Shown piece after piece: positions 56,145 through 64,000 of a DNA stretch of 64,000 nt. How positions within the stretch are numbered: position 1 is the stretch's first letter; every line of letters starts with the position of its first letter. Under the pieces are notes generated by a model, which worked only from the letters and a program-made list of their open reading frames with translations, ran no database searches and was not told the DNA's origin. The translations under genes and the position numbers were made by a program. Location of the stretch: contig JACTMU010000081.1 in the NCBI GenBank assembly GCA_014584465.1, positions 1 to 64,000 on the forward strand, given 5' to 3'. This DNA comes from Pseudomonadota bacterium (GTDB lineage: Bacteria > Bdellovibrionota > Bdellovibrionia > Bdellovibrionales > JACTMU01).

Positions 56145-56939
56145 TTACTCGTTTTCAACCCAGTTTCGAAGCGAGGTGATCTGATCATAATCGGTCACAT
56201 CCGTCTTGAGTGGGACCACCGAGATGTAGCCATCATCAACGTGAAGACAATCGCTCCCAGGGATCTTATCGAAATCCTTATACGCTCCGCCTATCCAGTA
56301 GTATCTTTTGTTGCGTGGATCAACACACTCAACAATCTCTTTGTCATAGTGCCGCATACCAATGTGGCCCACGCGAACCCCATTGATCTTCTCATTTGGA
56401 AGATTGGGCACATTGACATTGATGAGTTCTGCTCTCCCCTTTTGACCCCTCTTAAGCACCTCAGGTAAGAACTTCGTCATAAAAGAGGTGGCAGTTCCCC
56501 AGTGGGGAGGTTCACGATGATCATCATCACTGACCTCACCCTCAATATTTCGAGGTCGAAAAATACAGAGACTCACAGCGATGCTCGTAATTCCAAAGAG
56601 GAAACCCTCACGAGCTGCCGCCACGGTCCCTGAATAAAAGGTATCCGTAGCTAAATTGGCACCTCGATTGATTCCAGAGACGATCAGATCGGGAGGCTCT
56701 TTCATGATGTGCTGAGCCCCTATGTAGATGCAATCAGCAGGAGTCCCTGTTACTGCAAAATAACGGGGTCGAGTCTCGTAGATGCGAAGTGGTTTATGCA
56801 ATGTCAAACAGTGCCCTGCTGTGGAGCGCTCACGGTGAGGAGCCACAACCGTCACCTCTGCAATCGACTCTAGGGCCTTTGCCAGCTCAAGGATGCCGTG
56901 AGCATGGATTCCATCATCATTGGAAATTAAAATTCTCAT
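56145..56939 (-). CDS. surE: 5'/3'-nucleotidase SurE
   Basis: This metal-dependent nucleotidase is 264 aa, a normal length. Metal-binding acidic residues are in MRILISNDDGIHAHG. The phosphate/metal Asn lies in VSGINRGANLATDTFYSGTVAAAREG, and the early conserved stretch is VTVVAPHRERSTAGHCLTL plus GTPADCIY. It probably cleans up nucleoside monophosphates under stress. It is followed on the same strand, after an inverted repeat, by the protease gene, and preceded by an FKBP gene. Confidence 0.96.
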   Translation of the reverse strand: MRILISNDDGIHAHGILELAKALESIAEVTVVAPHRERSTAGHCLTLHKPLRIYETRPRYFAVTGTPADCIYIGAQHIMKEPPDLIVSGINRGANLATDTFYSGTVAAAREGFLFGITSIAVSLCIFRPRNIEGEVSDDDHREPPHWGTATSFMTKFLPEVLKRGQKGRAELINVNVPNLPNEKINGVRVGHIGMRHYDKEIVECVDPRNKRYYWIGGAYKDFDKIPGSDCLHVDDGYISVVPLKTDVTDYDQITSLRNWVENE

Positions 56940-56981
56940 CGAAAAAACTCACCGTGTAAAATATTCAATCCAAGTTTCTTA

Positions 56982-57725
56982 TCATCTCTTTGCAATCGCA
57001 ACAAGTTCCAAATCGAATATTAAAGTCTCATTGGGGCCCACGGTTGGAGGCACCCCTTTTTCGCCATAGCCAAGGTGTGGAGGTATGTAGAGCTTCCAAC
57101 GCGCTCCCTCCTTCATCTGCATGAGGGCTTCAGCAAGCCCTGGAATGACTGCATTGAGGGGAAGTGTTGCTGATGAACCCCGCTTAAAGGAGCTATCAAA
57201 CTCCTGACCGTTCAAAAGAAACCCGCGATAGTTGACCACAACTCTCTCATCCAAAGTTGGTGCCAGACCCTCACCTGCTTTGATCACTTCATACTGAAGA
57301 CCACTTGGAAGAACCGTAACTCCCTGCTTGGTCTTATTGGTGGCAAGGAACTTCTCACTCTCCTCCTTGTTCTTTGCACCCAGCTTCTCCCAATTCTCCT
57401 TTTCTTCTTTGGCCCGCTCCTGACCAATCTTAGCCATATCCTGTTGGATCTCGGCCATAAGGTTCTTCTGATCCTCCTCACTCAGCCGACTCTTTACACC
57501 CTCGCGCTCATCTCTAAAACCCAGAAGGAAAGCCTCGGTTTCTATGGGAAGTCCTTGTGCCTTCAAATTCGTACTGACCTGCATGCCAAGCGAATAACTC
57601 TTCTTGAGCTTTGCGTCCGTCAAAGCCACTGGACTTGCAGACTTCTGACACCCCCATACGCAGATCAAGCAAAGAAGCAAAACAGTTCCATACAGCGTTG
57701 TTTGTTGATCATAAATTCGTTTCAC
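56982..57725 (-). CDS. FKBP-type peptidyl-prolyl isomerase, Mip-like lipoprotein
   Basis: This 247-aa protein has a lipobox in LICVWGCQKS. An N-terminal dimerisation region with long helix (about 30-125; SYSLGMQVSTNLKAQG, KEEKENWEKLGAKNKEESEKFL) precedes the FKBP domain (about 135-245; GLQYEVIKAGEG, VVVNYRGFLLNGQEFDSSFKRG, IPPHLGYGEKG). This is the Mip/FkpA layout of periplasmic folding helpers, here anchored by a lipid. It lies 42 bases before surE and may share its transcript. Confidence 0.93.
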   Translation of the reverse strand: MKRIYDQQTTLYGTVLLLCLICVWGCQKSASPVALTDAKLKKSYSLGMQVSTNLKAQGLPIETEAFLLGFRDEREGVKSRLSEEDQKNLMAEIQQDMAKIGQERAKEEKENWEKLGAKNKEESEKFLATNKTKQGVTVLPSGLQYEVIKAGEGLAPTLDERVVVNYRGFLLNGQEFDSSFKRGSSATLPLNAVIPGLAEALMQMKEGARWKLYIPPHLGYGEKGVPPTVGPNETLIFDLELVAIAKR

Positions 57726-57891
57726 TCCATATCCCCCTCTTTTTTCTGTACCCAGATCCGGGCTTTAAGTTAAGGATATGCAAGAAATGGAGTCTGCAGA
57801 ACTCTTTTGAATTCAACTAAAATAAATGGTTGGAGTTTCTGGCCTTAAGGCTTGAGAGATTCTCTTCAAAAATGAAATCATCGAAGATCAC

Positions 57892-58530
57892 CTATTCAAC
57901 GTACCACAGACTCAGGAGTGAATCAGGCCCGGCAAACTTCGGCTCAACAAGAGCGCGAAATACAGATTGGGTGCGAATCTTCTCCCGAAATATGGAATCT
58001 TGGTGGAGTGACTTTTCTTCAAGTGGTACGATTGGCAAACCAGAGATGATGTGGGATAGATCCTTCCACAGGTAACCTCTACGCTCATGTTTGAGTGCAA
58101 ACCCAGAAATCCAAAAGAGGCCAACCATCAGACGGCCTTGGCTGATCTCTGCCTCAATGGAAGAGACGGAACGAAAATTATTCGAGGTCACCAAACAAGG
58201 CGTCTCCTCAAAACGACCCAAGAGATCATAGGTGATGAAGTACCGCAGCTCATTGAGATTCAAATAGGCGTCTTTCAATATCACCGATTTGTGAATAAAG
58301 ACGTACTTTGAGGAGAAACCAAAGGGCTCGATCTTCAGACCGAAGTGAGCAATGACCAGATCCTTATCCTTATGGACAACAAAGAGTGAGTCCTTTTCGT
58401 GGGCCAGCTTCCACGGACTTCGCGACGTCGAGGTGGCACCCGCGCAAAGAAGTCTCTCTCCTTCGTTTCGAGTCAAAGAGAGATAAAACTTGCGCCTTAC
58501 GTAGTCATATCGATCGATCTCGAATCTCAT
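57892..58530 (-). CDS. Protein of unknown function
   Basis: This protein is about 212 aa from the ATG at 58530 (MRFEIDRYDYVRRKFYLSL). It is a mixed alpha/beta, soluble-looking sequence without a signal peptide, with motifs such as KHERRGYLWKDLSHI and DLVIAHFGLKIEPFGF. No domain recognised. The track start (GTG 58593) lies inside a strong terminator, so the inner ATG is more likely. Its AGAGG site is rather close to the start codon. It stands alone between the FKBP gene and the first Cys-rich protein. Confidence 0.55.
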   Translation of the reverse strand: MRFEIDRYDYVRRKFYLSLTRNEGERLLCAGATSTSRSPWKLAHEKDSLFVVHKDKDLVIAHFGLKIEPFGFSSKYVFIHKSVILKDAYLNLNELRYFITYDLLGRFEETPCLVTSNNFRSVSSIEAEISQGRLMVGLFWISGFALKHERRGYLWKDLSHIISGLPIVPLEEKSLHQDSIFREKIRTQSVFRALVEPKFAGPDSLLSLWYVE

Positions 58531-58566
58531 GACCTCTTTTAGATTGTATTGAATGGAGCTGGCAAG

Positions 58567-58600
58567 AAAAAGGGCACAGGAGATCTCCTGCACCCTTTTT
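58567..58600. terminator. Bidirectional rho-independent terminator
   Basis: AAAAAGGGCACAGGAGATCT and its near complement end in CCCTTTTT. The stem is about 12 bp with a two-base mismatch, flanked by A5 and T5. It lies 26 bases behind the stop of the intact reading of the Cys-rich gene. Confidence 0.85.
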
Positions 58601-58625
58601 GTTGGCTCTCAATGGGCAGTTCTAT

Positions 58626-60499
58626 TTAACGTTCAATCACTGGGGGCACAACATCCATCGAATCCAAATCGTCGCTGTTGCCCATTCCCATTCCCATGCC
58701 CATGCCGCCGCCGCTCATGCCGCCGCCGCCACCGCCGCCGCCCATTCCGCCGCCGCCGCCGCTACCGCCGCCGCCCATCCCGCCGCCGCCGCCGCCGCTA
58801 CCGCCGCCGCCGCCGCCGCCGCCGCTACCGCCGCCGCCTCCTGGTTCCATTGGCCCTGGTCCTGGTGTGGGATTAGGCGTGGGCTCCATTGGCCCTGGCC
58901 CTGGTGTGGGGTCCATTGGCATTGGCCCTGGTGTGGGATCCATTGGCATTGGCCCTGGTGTGGGATCCATTGGCATTGGCCCTGGTGTGGGATCCATTGG
59001 CATTGGCCCTGGTGTTGGATCCATCGGCATTGGCCCTGGTGTTGGATCCATCGGCATTGGCCCTGGTGTTGGATCCATCGGCATTGGCCCTGGTGTTGTG
59101 TTGGATCCATCGGCATTGGCCCTGGTGTTGGATCCATCGGCATTGGCCCTGGTGTTGGATCCATTGGCATTGGTGGCATTGGCATTGGACGAGGTTCATC
59201 AGGTTTATGAACACAACGCTGTTTGCTGCTCGACCACCAGTGGCCGACAGGGCAACGTGGGTTGGGACGATCTACCTCGCACCTGCCTGAGTGTCGATCC
59301 CAATGTGTCCCTCGCCCGCACTCCACTCCTCGGGGAACGCATCGATGGTAGTGATCGCTCCATCTCTCGTCAAAACGACAATCTCGTGGTCCCCAATCGT
59401 TGCGATCGCAACGAAATCGACCAAAATCCCAGTGGTAACCCCAGGGACATCGGAACCAACCATCCCGAACACACGTCTGCAGTCGATAATTGTAGCTGTA
59501 CCCTGCAGGGCAGTAATGGATTGGCCAATTGGGCAAACATCGGTGCTCATAACGTGAATAGTGCCATCCGATAGGACATATTCGCTGATATGGAACACAA
59601 TGACCCGCATAATCTCGATAATATCCAATTGGACACTCGGGTACAACGGGGTAGGAGAGACACTGATCCAACTCCGGATCATAGTAGGTCCCCTCTGGGC
59701 ACGAGTCGATCGGATCAGGCACACATCGGTTCAATTCTCGATCGTAGTATTCATTGGCAGAACAATCCTGTTCATGACGAAAAACTTGAAACTGAAATTG
59801 TCTCGAAGTTTCACGTTCTTCATCATCGATTGCATGGATCACAAAATGATATTTTCCCTCTTCCGCAATCCAACCGCTGATTTGAGCTGTCGTAGAGTCC
59901 ACAATCTCGATGGATACATCTACGGGAATATTGCCCCTATGGGCAGCCAATTGGACACTGGATTCATCAAGCAACTCCAAGTAGATGTTCTCACTAAAAT
60001 ACTCAGACAGCTCTTGAGCCTTCAAATAAGATGGAGTCTCAAATCGAGGATGGTTGATCTGTGGATTGTCATTTCCATAAAGACAAATCTCTCGATGGGC
60101 CACTCGAGAACTTGACCTCTCACTTGCCGTGAGCACAAAACACCAAGTTCCTGTAAACGATGGATACCCCGATATGACAAAGGCAGATGGCGCGATCTCC
60201 TCGGTCTCCAGACCCGCAGGAAGTTCAGCTTCTGAAATCTCCCACAAAACATAACCCTCAGGCAACTCATTCAAATGAAATTGAATTCTCGAGTACTCAC
60301 CATAAGTCACCTCGAGGTCGCGATCGTCCACTTCAATTTGAAGCTCATTTCGAAAATCCAACGTTCGAAAATCTGTCGAAGTCTCGGCAACAGTCTTGGA
60401 GCCAAAACTCAACGTTCGGATGTGATAAACACTCGCCAAGAGTGCCGTACACGTTACCATTAAGATGGCCAAAAGTCGCCATCCCCTTTTCACCCTCAT
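58626..60499 (-). CDS. Cys-rich, Pro/Met- and Gly-repeat exported protein, paralog 1 (frameshifted in the repeat tract)
   Basis: An N-terminal membrane segment or signal (RLLAILMVTCTALLASVY) is followed by two Ig-like beta domains (about 45-245). A block of about nine short Cys repeats (CPIGWHYSRYEHRC, CPWGYHWDFGRFRC) covers about 250-430. A tail of nine-residue GPMPMDPTP repeats and a poly-Gly/Met end finish it. At 59094-59103 the minus strand has CAACA twice where the repeat has it once. This 5-bp gain moves the frame, and the track ORF runs on to 58715. Without it the protein is 622 aa and ends GNSDDLDSMDVVPPVIER. The same layout in the intact paralog shows this is the natural end. It is probably a surface or adhesive protein. 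The ribosome site contains GGGGGG. Confidence 0.75.
58887..59190. repeat. 27-bp tandem repeats encoding GPMPMDPTP
   Basis: About ten units of GGTGTGGGATCCATTGGCAT plus TGGCCCT, with third-base variants, form this tract. One unit contains the extra five bases that break the frame of the gene. Confidence 0.9.
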
Positions 60500-60921
60500 A
60501 ACCCCCCCTTTTTTTCGATCACTTAGTGACCCAATGTTTCAATCACCGCGCACTCAGACACCTCACTGCCCAATCAAAAACGATCATCTCTCATCAAGTG
60601 CCATAGCACTTGTGATTCGATTTAGATTCAGATGAGCAATTGAGGAGCGGCGTAGCACGATTCCGCCAGGGACAAAACTCCCTTTTTCTCAACCCCACAG
60701 CAAGGAATATGCCAGAGAATTTGGTCCCATTTGCACCTCCAGGCCATTACCAATATCAGAACTGGGTTGAAAATAGAAAAGGCGTAGCTTGAGCTACGCC
60801 TTCTGCAAACTGGAAGCGTAGTTTGAGCTACGCCTTCTGCAAACTGGAGGCGCAGGTTCAATCTGCACCTCCGAAAACTTCCCTCGTTCCAAGTCCACGA
60901 GGTAGATCCACAGTGTGGAAA
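60500..60921. other. Spacer between the two paralogs with three tandem hairpins
   Basis: About 420 bp without an ORF. GGCGTAGCTTGAGCTACGCC (60781-60800), GCGTAGTTTGAGCTACGC (60816-60833) and a GGAGGCGCAG...CTGCACCTCC hairpin (60846-60872) follow one another, joined by a repeated TTCTGCAAACTGGA spacer. They lie just behind the stop of paralog 2 and may stop or slow transcription or protect its mRNA. Near 60595 is a TGGCAC box, but no matching -12 element. Confidence 0.6.
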
Positions 60922-62670
60922 CTACTCAACTTCGGGCGGGATGATACCTCCATCGGAATCGAAATCAGTTCCGAGGACCATTCCCATTCCCATTCCGCCC
61001 ATACCTCCACTGCCGCTCATACCGCCCATGCCCATCGGTCCTCCTGGATCCATTGGCATCGGCATTGGCCCGGGTGGCATTGGCATTGGCATTGGCCCGG
61101 GTGGTATTGGCATTGGCCCGGGTGGTATTGGCATTGGCCCGGGTGGTATTGGCATTGGCATTGGCATTGGCCCGGGTGGCATTGGCATTGGCATTGGCCC
61201 GGGTGGTATTGGCATTGGCATTGGCCCGGGTGGCATTGGCATCGGCATTGGCCCGGGTGGCATTGGCATTGGCATTGGCCCGGGTGGCATTGGCATTGGC
61301 ATTGGCCCGGGTGGCATTGGCATCGGCATTGGCATTGGCCCAGGTGGCATTGGCATTGGTCGTGGTTCATCAGGTTTATGCACACATCTTTGCTTACTTC
61401 GTGACCACCAGTGCCCTGAAGGACATCTATGATCCGGGCGATTGGGTTCACAACGATCTCTATGTCGGTCCCAGTGTGTTCCGGGCCCACAGACTCGATC
61501 TCGCGGGATACATCGATGCTGATGATCACTCCATCTCTCATCAAATCGACAATCACGACGATCCCAATCGTGCCTTACACATCGTAGACGGCTGTAATCC
61601 CAATGGTATCCCCAAGGACATCCATACCATGTATCGCGAACACAAACTTCAAGATAGTAGTTGTATTTGTAACCGATGGGACAGTAATGCGTCGGCCAGT
61701 TTGGCAAACATCGATTCTCATAGCGCGAGTAGTGCCATCCGATGGGACAAATTCGGCGATAGGGCACACAGTGGCCTGCATAGTCCCGATAATATCCATT
61801 TGGGCAGTGCGACTCGATGGGATAACTAATGCAACGGTCAAGCTCAGGATCGTAGTAAGTTCCCGACGGACAACTGTCGATGGGATCCGGAACACATCGA
61901 TTGAGATTAGTATCGAAGTATTCATTTGGTCCACAATCATGAACCTTTCGATAGACGTGAAACTGAAATTGTCTTGAAGTTTCACGATCAAAATCATCGA
62001 TGGCATTCACCACAAAGTAGTAACGACCCTCTTGCGATACCCAACCACTTGCTACAACTGTGCTAGAGCCCTCAACGTCAAAACTCACATCTTCAGGAAC
62101 ATTTCCTCTTTCAATGTAGAGCGTGACTGGACGTCCATCGAGTGATTCCACAGAAACAACTTCAGTAAAGTAGTCTGAAATCTCCTGAGCTCTTAGATAG
62201 GATGGGGTCTCAAATCGCGGGTGGTTCAACTCTGGATTGTCATTTCCAAAAAGACAAATTTCACGATAGCCGGTATCCCCAGTTGAACTCTCCGTTGCGG
62301 CAAGTGTAAAACACCACGTCCCGGTAAAGGCAACATATCCTGAAATGACAAATTCACTCTGTGATACATCTTCGGTCTCAAGACCATTGGGTAGCTCTGC
62401 CTCTACAATCTCCCAAGAAACGTTACCTCTTGGATATTGGTTGAGATGGATCGGTATGCGAACATACTCCCCATAAGTAACCTCCAAATCGTTCTCATCA
62501 ACTTCAAGCTGAAGTCCATTTTGAAGATCCAAAACTTCAAAATCGGTCGATGTCTCTGCCACGGTCTTTGAACCTAGGCCCACCCTTTCAGTACCGTAGA
62601 TCCCACTTGCCACGGCAACAAGCGCCACAAGCAAAATGGAGAAAAACGGCAACCTTCGTTGCTTCATCAT
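60922..62670 (-). CDS. Cys-rich, Pro/Met-repeat exported protein, paralog 2 (intact)
   Basis: This 582-aa protein has the same layout as its neighbour: signal or anchor (FFSILLVALVAVASGIYG), the shared GSKTVAETSTDF stretch and two Ig-like domains (EVTYGEYVRIPIHLNQYPRG, ISGYVAFTGTWCFTLAATES). About nine Cys repeats follow (CPSGTYYDPELDRC, CPIGWHYSRYENRC, CPSGHWWSRSKQRC), then a tail of PMPMPPG-type repeats and an acidic end (DFDSDGGIIPPEVE). Identity with paralog 1 is high in the first ~430 residues, while the tails differ in unit. No known family is recognised. The ribosome site is again GGGGGG, and a sigma54-like promoter lies about 100 bases upstream. Confidence 0.75.
   Translation of the reverse strand: MMKQRRLPFFSILLVALVAVASGIYGTERVGLGSKTVAETSTDFEVLDLQNGLQLEVDENDLEVTYGEYVRIPIHLNQYPRGNVSWEIVEAELPNGLETEDVSQSEFVISGYVAFTGTWCFTLAATESSTGDTGYREICLFGNDNPELNHPRFETPSYLRAQEISDYFTEVVSVESLDGRPVTLYIERGNVPEDVSFDVEGSSTVVASGWVSQEGRYYFVVNAIDDFDRETSRQFQFHVYRKVHDCGPNEYFDTNLNRCVPDPIDSCPSGTYYDPELDRCISYPIESHCPNGYYRDYAGHCVPYRRICPIGWHYSRYENRCLPNWPTHYCPIGYKYNYYLEVCVRDTWYGCPWGYHWDYSRLRCVRHDWDRRDCRFDERWSDHQHRCIPRDRVCGPGTHWDRHRDRCEPNRPDHRCPSGHWWSRSKQRCVHKPDEPRPMPMPPGPMPMPMPMPPGPMPMPMPPGPMPMPMPPGPMPMPMPPGPMPMPIPPGPMPMPMPPGPMPMPMPIPPGPMPIPPGPMPIPPGPMPMPMPPGPMPMPMDPGGPMGMGGMSGSGGMGGMGMGMVLGTDFDSDGGIIPPEVE
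61058..61370. repeat. Short tandem repeats encoding PMPMPPG units
   Basis: GGCATTGGCATTGGCCCGGG and close variants recur about eleven times, with units of 21-33 bases. The tract is in frame in paralog 2. Confidence 0.9.
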
Positions 62671-62768
62671 ACCCCCCCTTTTTATTTGCCTCTTCCCCGA
62701 AGGTGCACTTCAAGAAAGCGACTCTTTTGTTGTTGTAAAGACAAAAGTCCCCTCTTTCTTTCAATAGT

Positions 62769-62785
62769 AAGCAAAACTTATGCCA
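62769..62785 (-). promoter_or_regulatory. Sigma54-type -24/-12 promoter candidate
   Basis: The minus strand reads TGGCATAAGTTTTGCTT, with GG and GC spaced by exactly ten bases. It lies about 100 bases before the start of paralog 2. No enhancer-binding protein gene is nearby. Confidence 0.45.
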
Positions 62786-62891
62786 GACCAAAATTTTTCT
62801 AATGCAATCCAGGCAGACAGCCTTGTGCGTCATCCTCGCACAATGGTGCTCTTTTCGTACAAATCGGTACCTTTTTGGGAGTCCCTAAACT

Positions 62892-63662
62892 CTAACCTGG
62901 TTTCAAATTGATCCAATTGGCTTTGCAAGAGCGCAGATGAACGACGTTGTAGGAGTCATTCCACCAACCTAAATTCAAAGAGCGAACCACTCTTTCTCTC
63001 ACATCAGTTGAAGAGTCATCCTCAATATGGCAGTGCCCCGTCACAATCCAATCAAAGGCCCTCTGTTGATAAACACATCTTATATATGAATCCAAATTTC
63101 TTCGAAATTCTTGATCCGACAAGCTCCTCATCTGTGTCGTGTACCCTCGACTCAATCGACTCGCCCGCCGTCCAAACATCGCAACAATGGAACCTGGCAA
63201 ATGTTCAATCACCCATCGAACAACACCCTGATGCAGTAACCATTTTAAGAAGCGATACCCATGGTCCGTCGGATCCATAAGATCACCATGCTCAACCCTT
63301 ACCGTCTGATCTGATATCTGAAAATAGGTCGGTTCACAGTGAACCTCAAAGTTCAGCTGATCTCTCCAATATCGCTCTAAGTAGAGATCATGGTTCCCTT
63401 CAAAGTAGATCACTCGATAACCCTTTGATTGAACATTCCTGAGCTCTTCGATGAGTGGTTGCCATTGAAGAATAAAGTAAGAGTGAGCGCCTACCCATAG
63501 GTCAAAGAGATCGCCTACCAAGAAAAGTCCGACAGCTCCATGTTGTTCAAGGTCTGGGAGATCTCGCAAGAAGCGCAAGAAGACCAAACACTTCTCTTCA
63601 TCGGGAGATTTGAGATGAAGATCCGAGACAAAATAGGCCTCTCTCAGGACCAATACGCCCAC
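62892..63662 (-). CDS. lpxH: UDP-2,3-diacylglucosamine diphosphatase (LpxH-like)
   Basis: This peripheral membrane metallophosphoesterase makes lipid X for lipid A. At 256 aa it is a normal length. The metal motifs are YFVSDLHLKSP, FLVGDLFDLWVG, FEGNHDLYLE, VEHGDLMD and VTGHCHIED. The start is a GTG whose first base is the last base of the ftsZ stop (TAGTG), so translation is coupled to ftsZ. A link of lipid A synthesis with cell division by this coupling is inference. Confidence 0.88.
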   Translation of the reverse strand: MGVLVLREAYFVSDLHLKSPDEEKCLVFLRFLRDLPDLEQHGAVGLFLVGDLFDLWVGAHSYFILQWQPLIEELRNVQSKGYRVIYFEGNHDLYLERYWRDQLNFEVHCEPTYFQISDQTVRVEHGDLMDPTDHGYRFLKWLLHQGVVRWVIEHLPGSIVAMFGRRASRLSRGYTTQMRSLSDQEFRRNLDSYIRCVYQQRAFDWIVTGHCHIEDDSSTDVRERVVRSLNLGWWNDSYNVVHLRSCKANWINLKPG

Positions 63663-64000
63663 TATTTTTTGGGATCTTGGGCTTTATTCTCGGCCTGTCG
63701 ACGACGAATGTAGGCAGGAATCTCCAACTCTTGCAAATCAAATGGAGGTTGAACGATATCTCTTGCCATCTTTCGAGCTCGTTCGAGCTCACACTCGGCC
63801 GACTCAAAATTCATCGTCAACTGTTCTGGTTCATTGTGTGGCGGGCGGCGCGCGCCCTGAACATTTTGACCATTCTGTGGACTTTGCACATTTTGTGAGC
63901 TCTGCACGCCATGCGAGCTTGGGTAACCCTGGTAACCCTGAGAACCTTGAGAGCTTTGAGAACTTTGAGAACTTTGAGAACTTTGAGAACTTTGGGTCTC
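63662..64000 (-). CDS. ftsZ: Cell division protein FtsZ, C-terminal part (truncated by window edge)
   Basis: The open frame continues beyond the track ORF to the window end. It shows the C-terminal linker and tail of FtsZ. The linker begins with repeated SSQ units and QGYQGYP, followed by a charged helix (MNFESAECELERARKMARDI). The conserved C-terminal peptide LEIPAYIRRRQ follows, which in FtsZ binds FtsA, ZipA and other partners. The GTPase domain lies outside. The track start (GTG 63907) is internal. A nine-base tandem repeat at 63950-63995 encodes the SSQ units. Confidence 0.88.
   Translation of the reverse strand, partial: ETQSSQSSQSSQSSQSSQGSQGYQGYPSSHGVQSSQNVQSPQNGQNVQGARRPPHNEPEQLTMNFESAECELERARKMARDIVQPPFDLQELEIPAYIRRRQAENKAQDPKK

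Noticed and set aside
58887-59190. CRISPR array
   Set aside because: The 27-bp units are contiguous with no unique spacers and encode a peptide repeat.
58599-59574. Long plus-strand ORFs over the Cys-rich/Pro-Met genes (HWPWC, GIGPG and poly-Pro products)
   Set aside because: They are shadows of low-complexity tandem repeats, open in many frames; the minus frame has the signal peptide, ribosome site and a paralog.
61053-61829. Plus ORF of 258 aa with ALALARVAL repeats
   Set aside because: A frame shadow of the Pro-Met repeat tract of paralog 2.

Overview
The window reads as a continuous piece of a Gram-negative chromosome. LpxH, Mpl, LspA, several lipoproteins, an AsmA-like protein and C-terminal-Phe outer-membrane candidates all point to a two-membrane envelope. 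Large TPR/propeller proteins, REC-DUF4388-J-domain and FecR proteins, a CheA-like kinase with PAS domains and many short palindromic elements resemble gene content of Bdellovibrionota/Oligoflexia or related deltaproteobacterial lineages. That placement is inference; no rRNA is present to settle it. Gene density is high, and most genes sit in long minus-strand operons.

Layout. 1-6.8 kb: a BON-MscS channel abutting a MITE-like element, then an AT-richer patch with a frame-broken CsoR-like repressor, a P2-type cation ATPase, a frameshifted SWIM zinc-finger gene and a TPR remnant. 6.8-19 kb (minus): an envelope/peptidoglycan-recycling run made of a response regulator, cNMP-binding/zinc-ribbon protein, CBS protein, LD-carboxypeptidase, serine hydrolase, Mpl, AsmA-like protein, small lipoprotein and a propeller-TPR protein. 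19-28.3 kb: an OYE-type oxidoreductase, tRNA-Arg(TCT), NhaA, MetF, MetH, an MBL-fold hydrolase and FolE. 28.3-37.6 kb: a four-gene signalling operon (SpoIIE phosphatase, STAS protein, REC-DUF4388-J-TPR protein, PAS-HPt-CheA-like kinase) diverging from a FecR protein with Fn3-like repeats. 37.7-45.7 kb: an exported coiled-coil protein, amidase, RNase PH, RdgB, and a HypA-like/HypF/tryptophanase-family operon. 45.9-58.6 kb: unknown exported proteins and lipoproteins, a second FecR protein, an oligopeptide-binding lipoprotein, an LspA-HAMP fusion, a trypsin-like protease, SurE and an FKBP. 58.6-62.7 kb: two tandem paralogous Cys-rich, Pro/Met-repeat exported proteins. 62.9-64 kb: LpxH and the C-terminus of FtsZ.

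The most unusual material is as follows. (1) A roughly 150-bp inverted-repeat element occurs at four loci, flanked by TACNTA direct repeats, each against a gene 3' end and sometimes supplying its stop codon. (2) The tandem Cys-rich/Pro-Met repeat surface proteins include one copy thrown out of frame by a 5-bp duplication inside its repeat tract. (3) The four-gene operon carries a response regulator fused to a J domain. (4) A lipoprotein signal peptidase is fused to a HAMP-like domain. (5) A HypA-like protein lacking any zinc-ribbon cysteine is coupled to HypF and a tryptophanase-family enzyme. No CRISPR array, rRNA, prophage or complete insertion sequence with a transposase was found.
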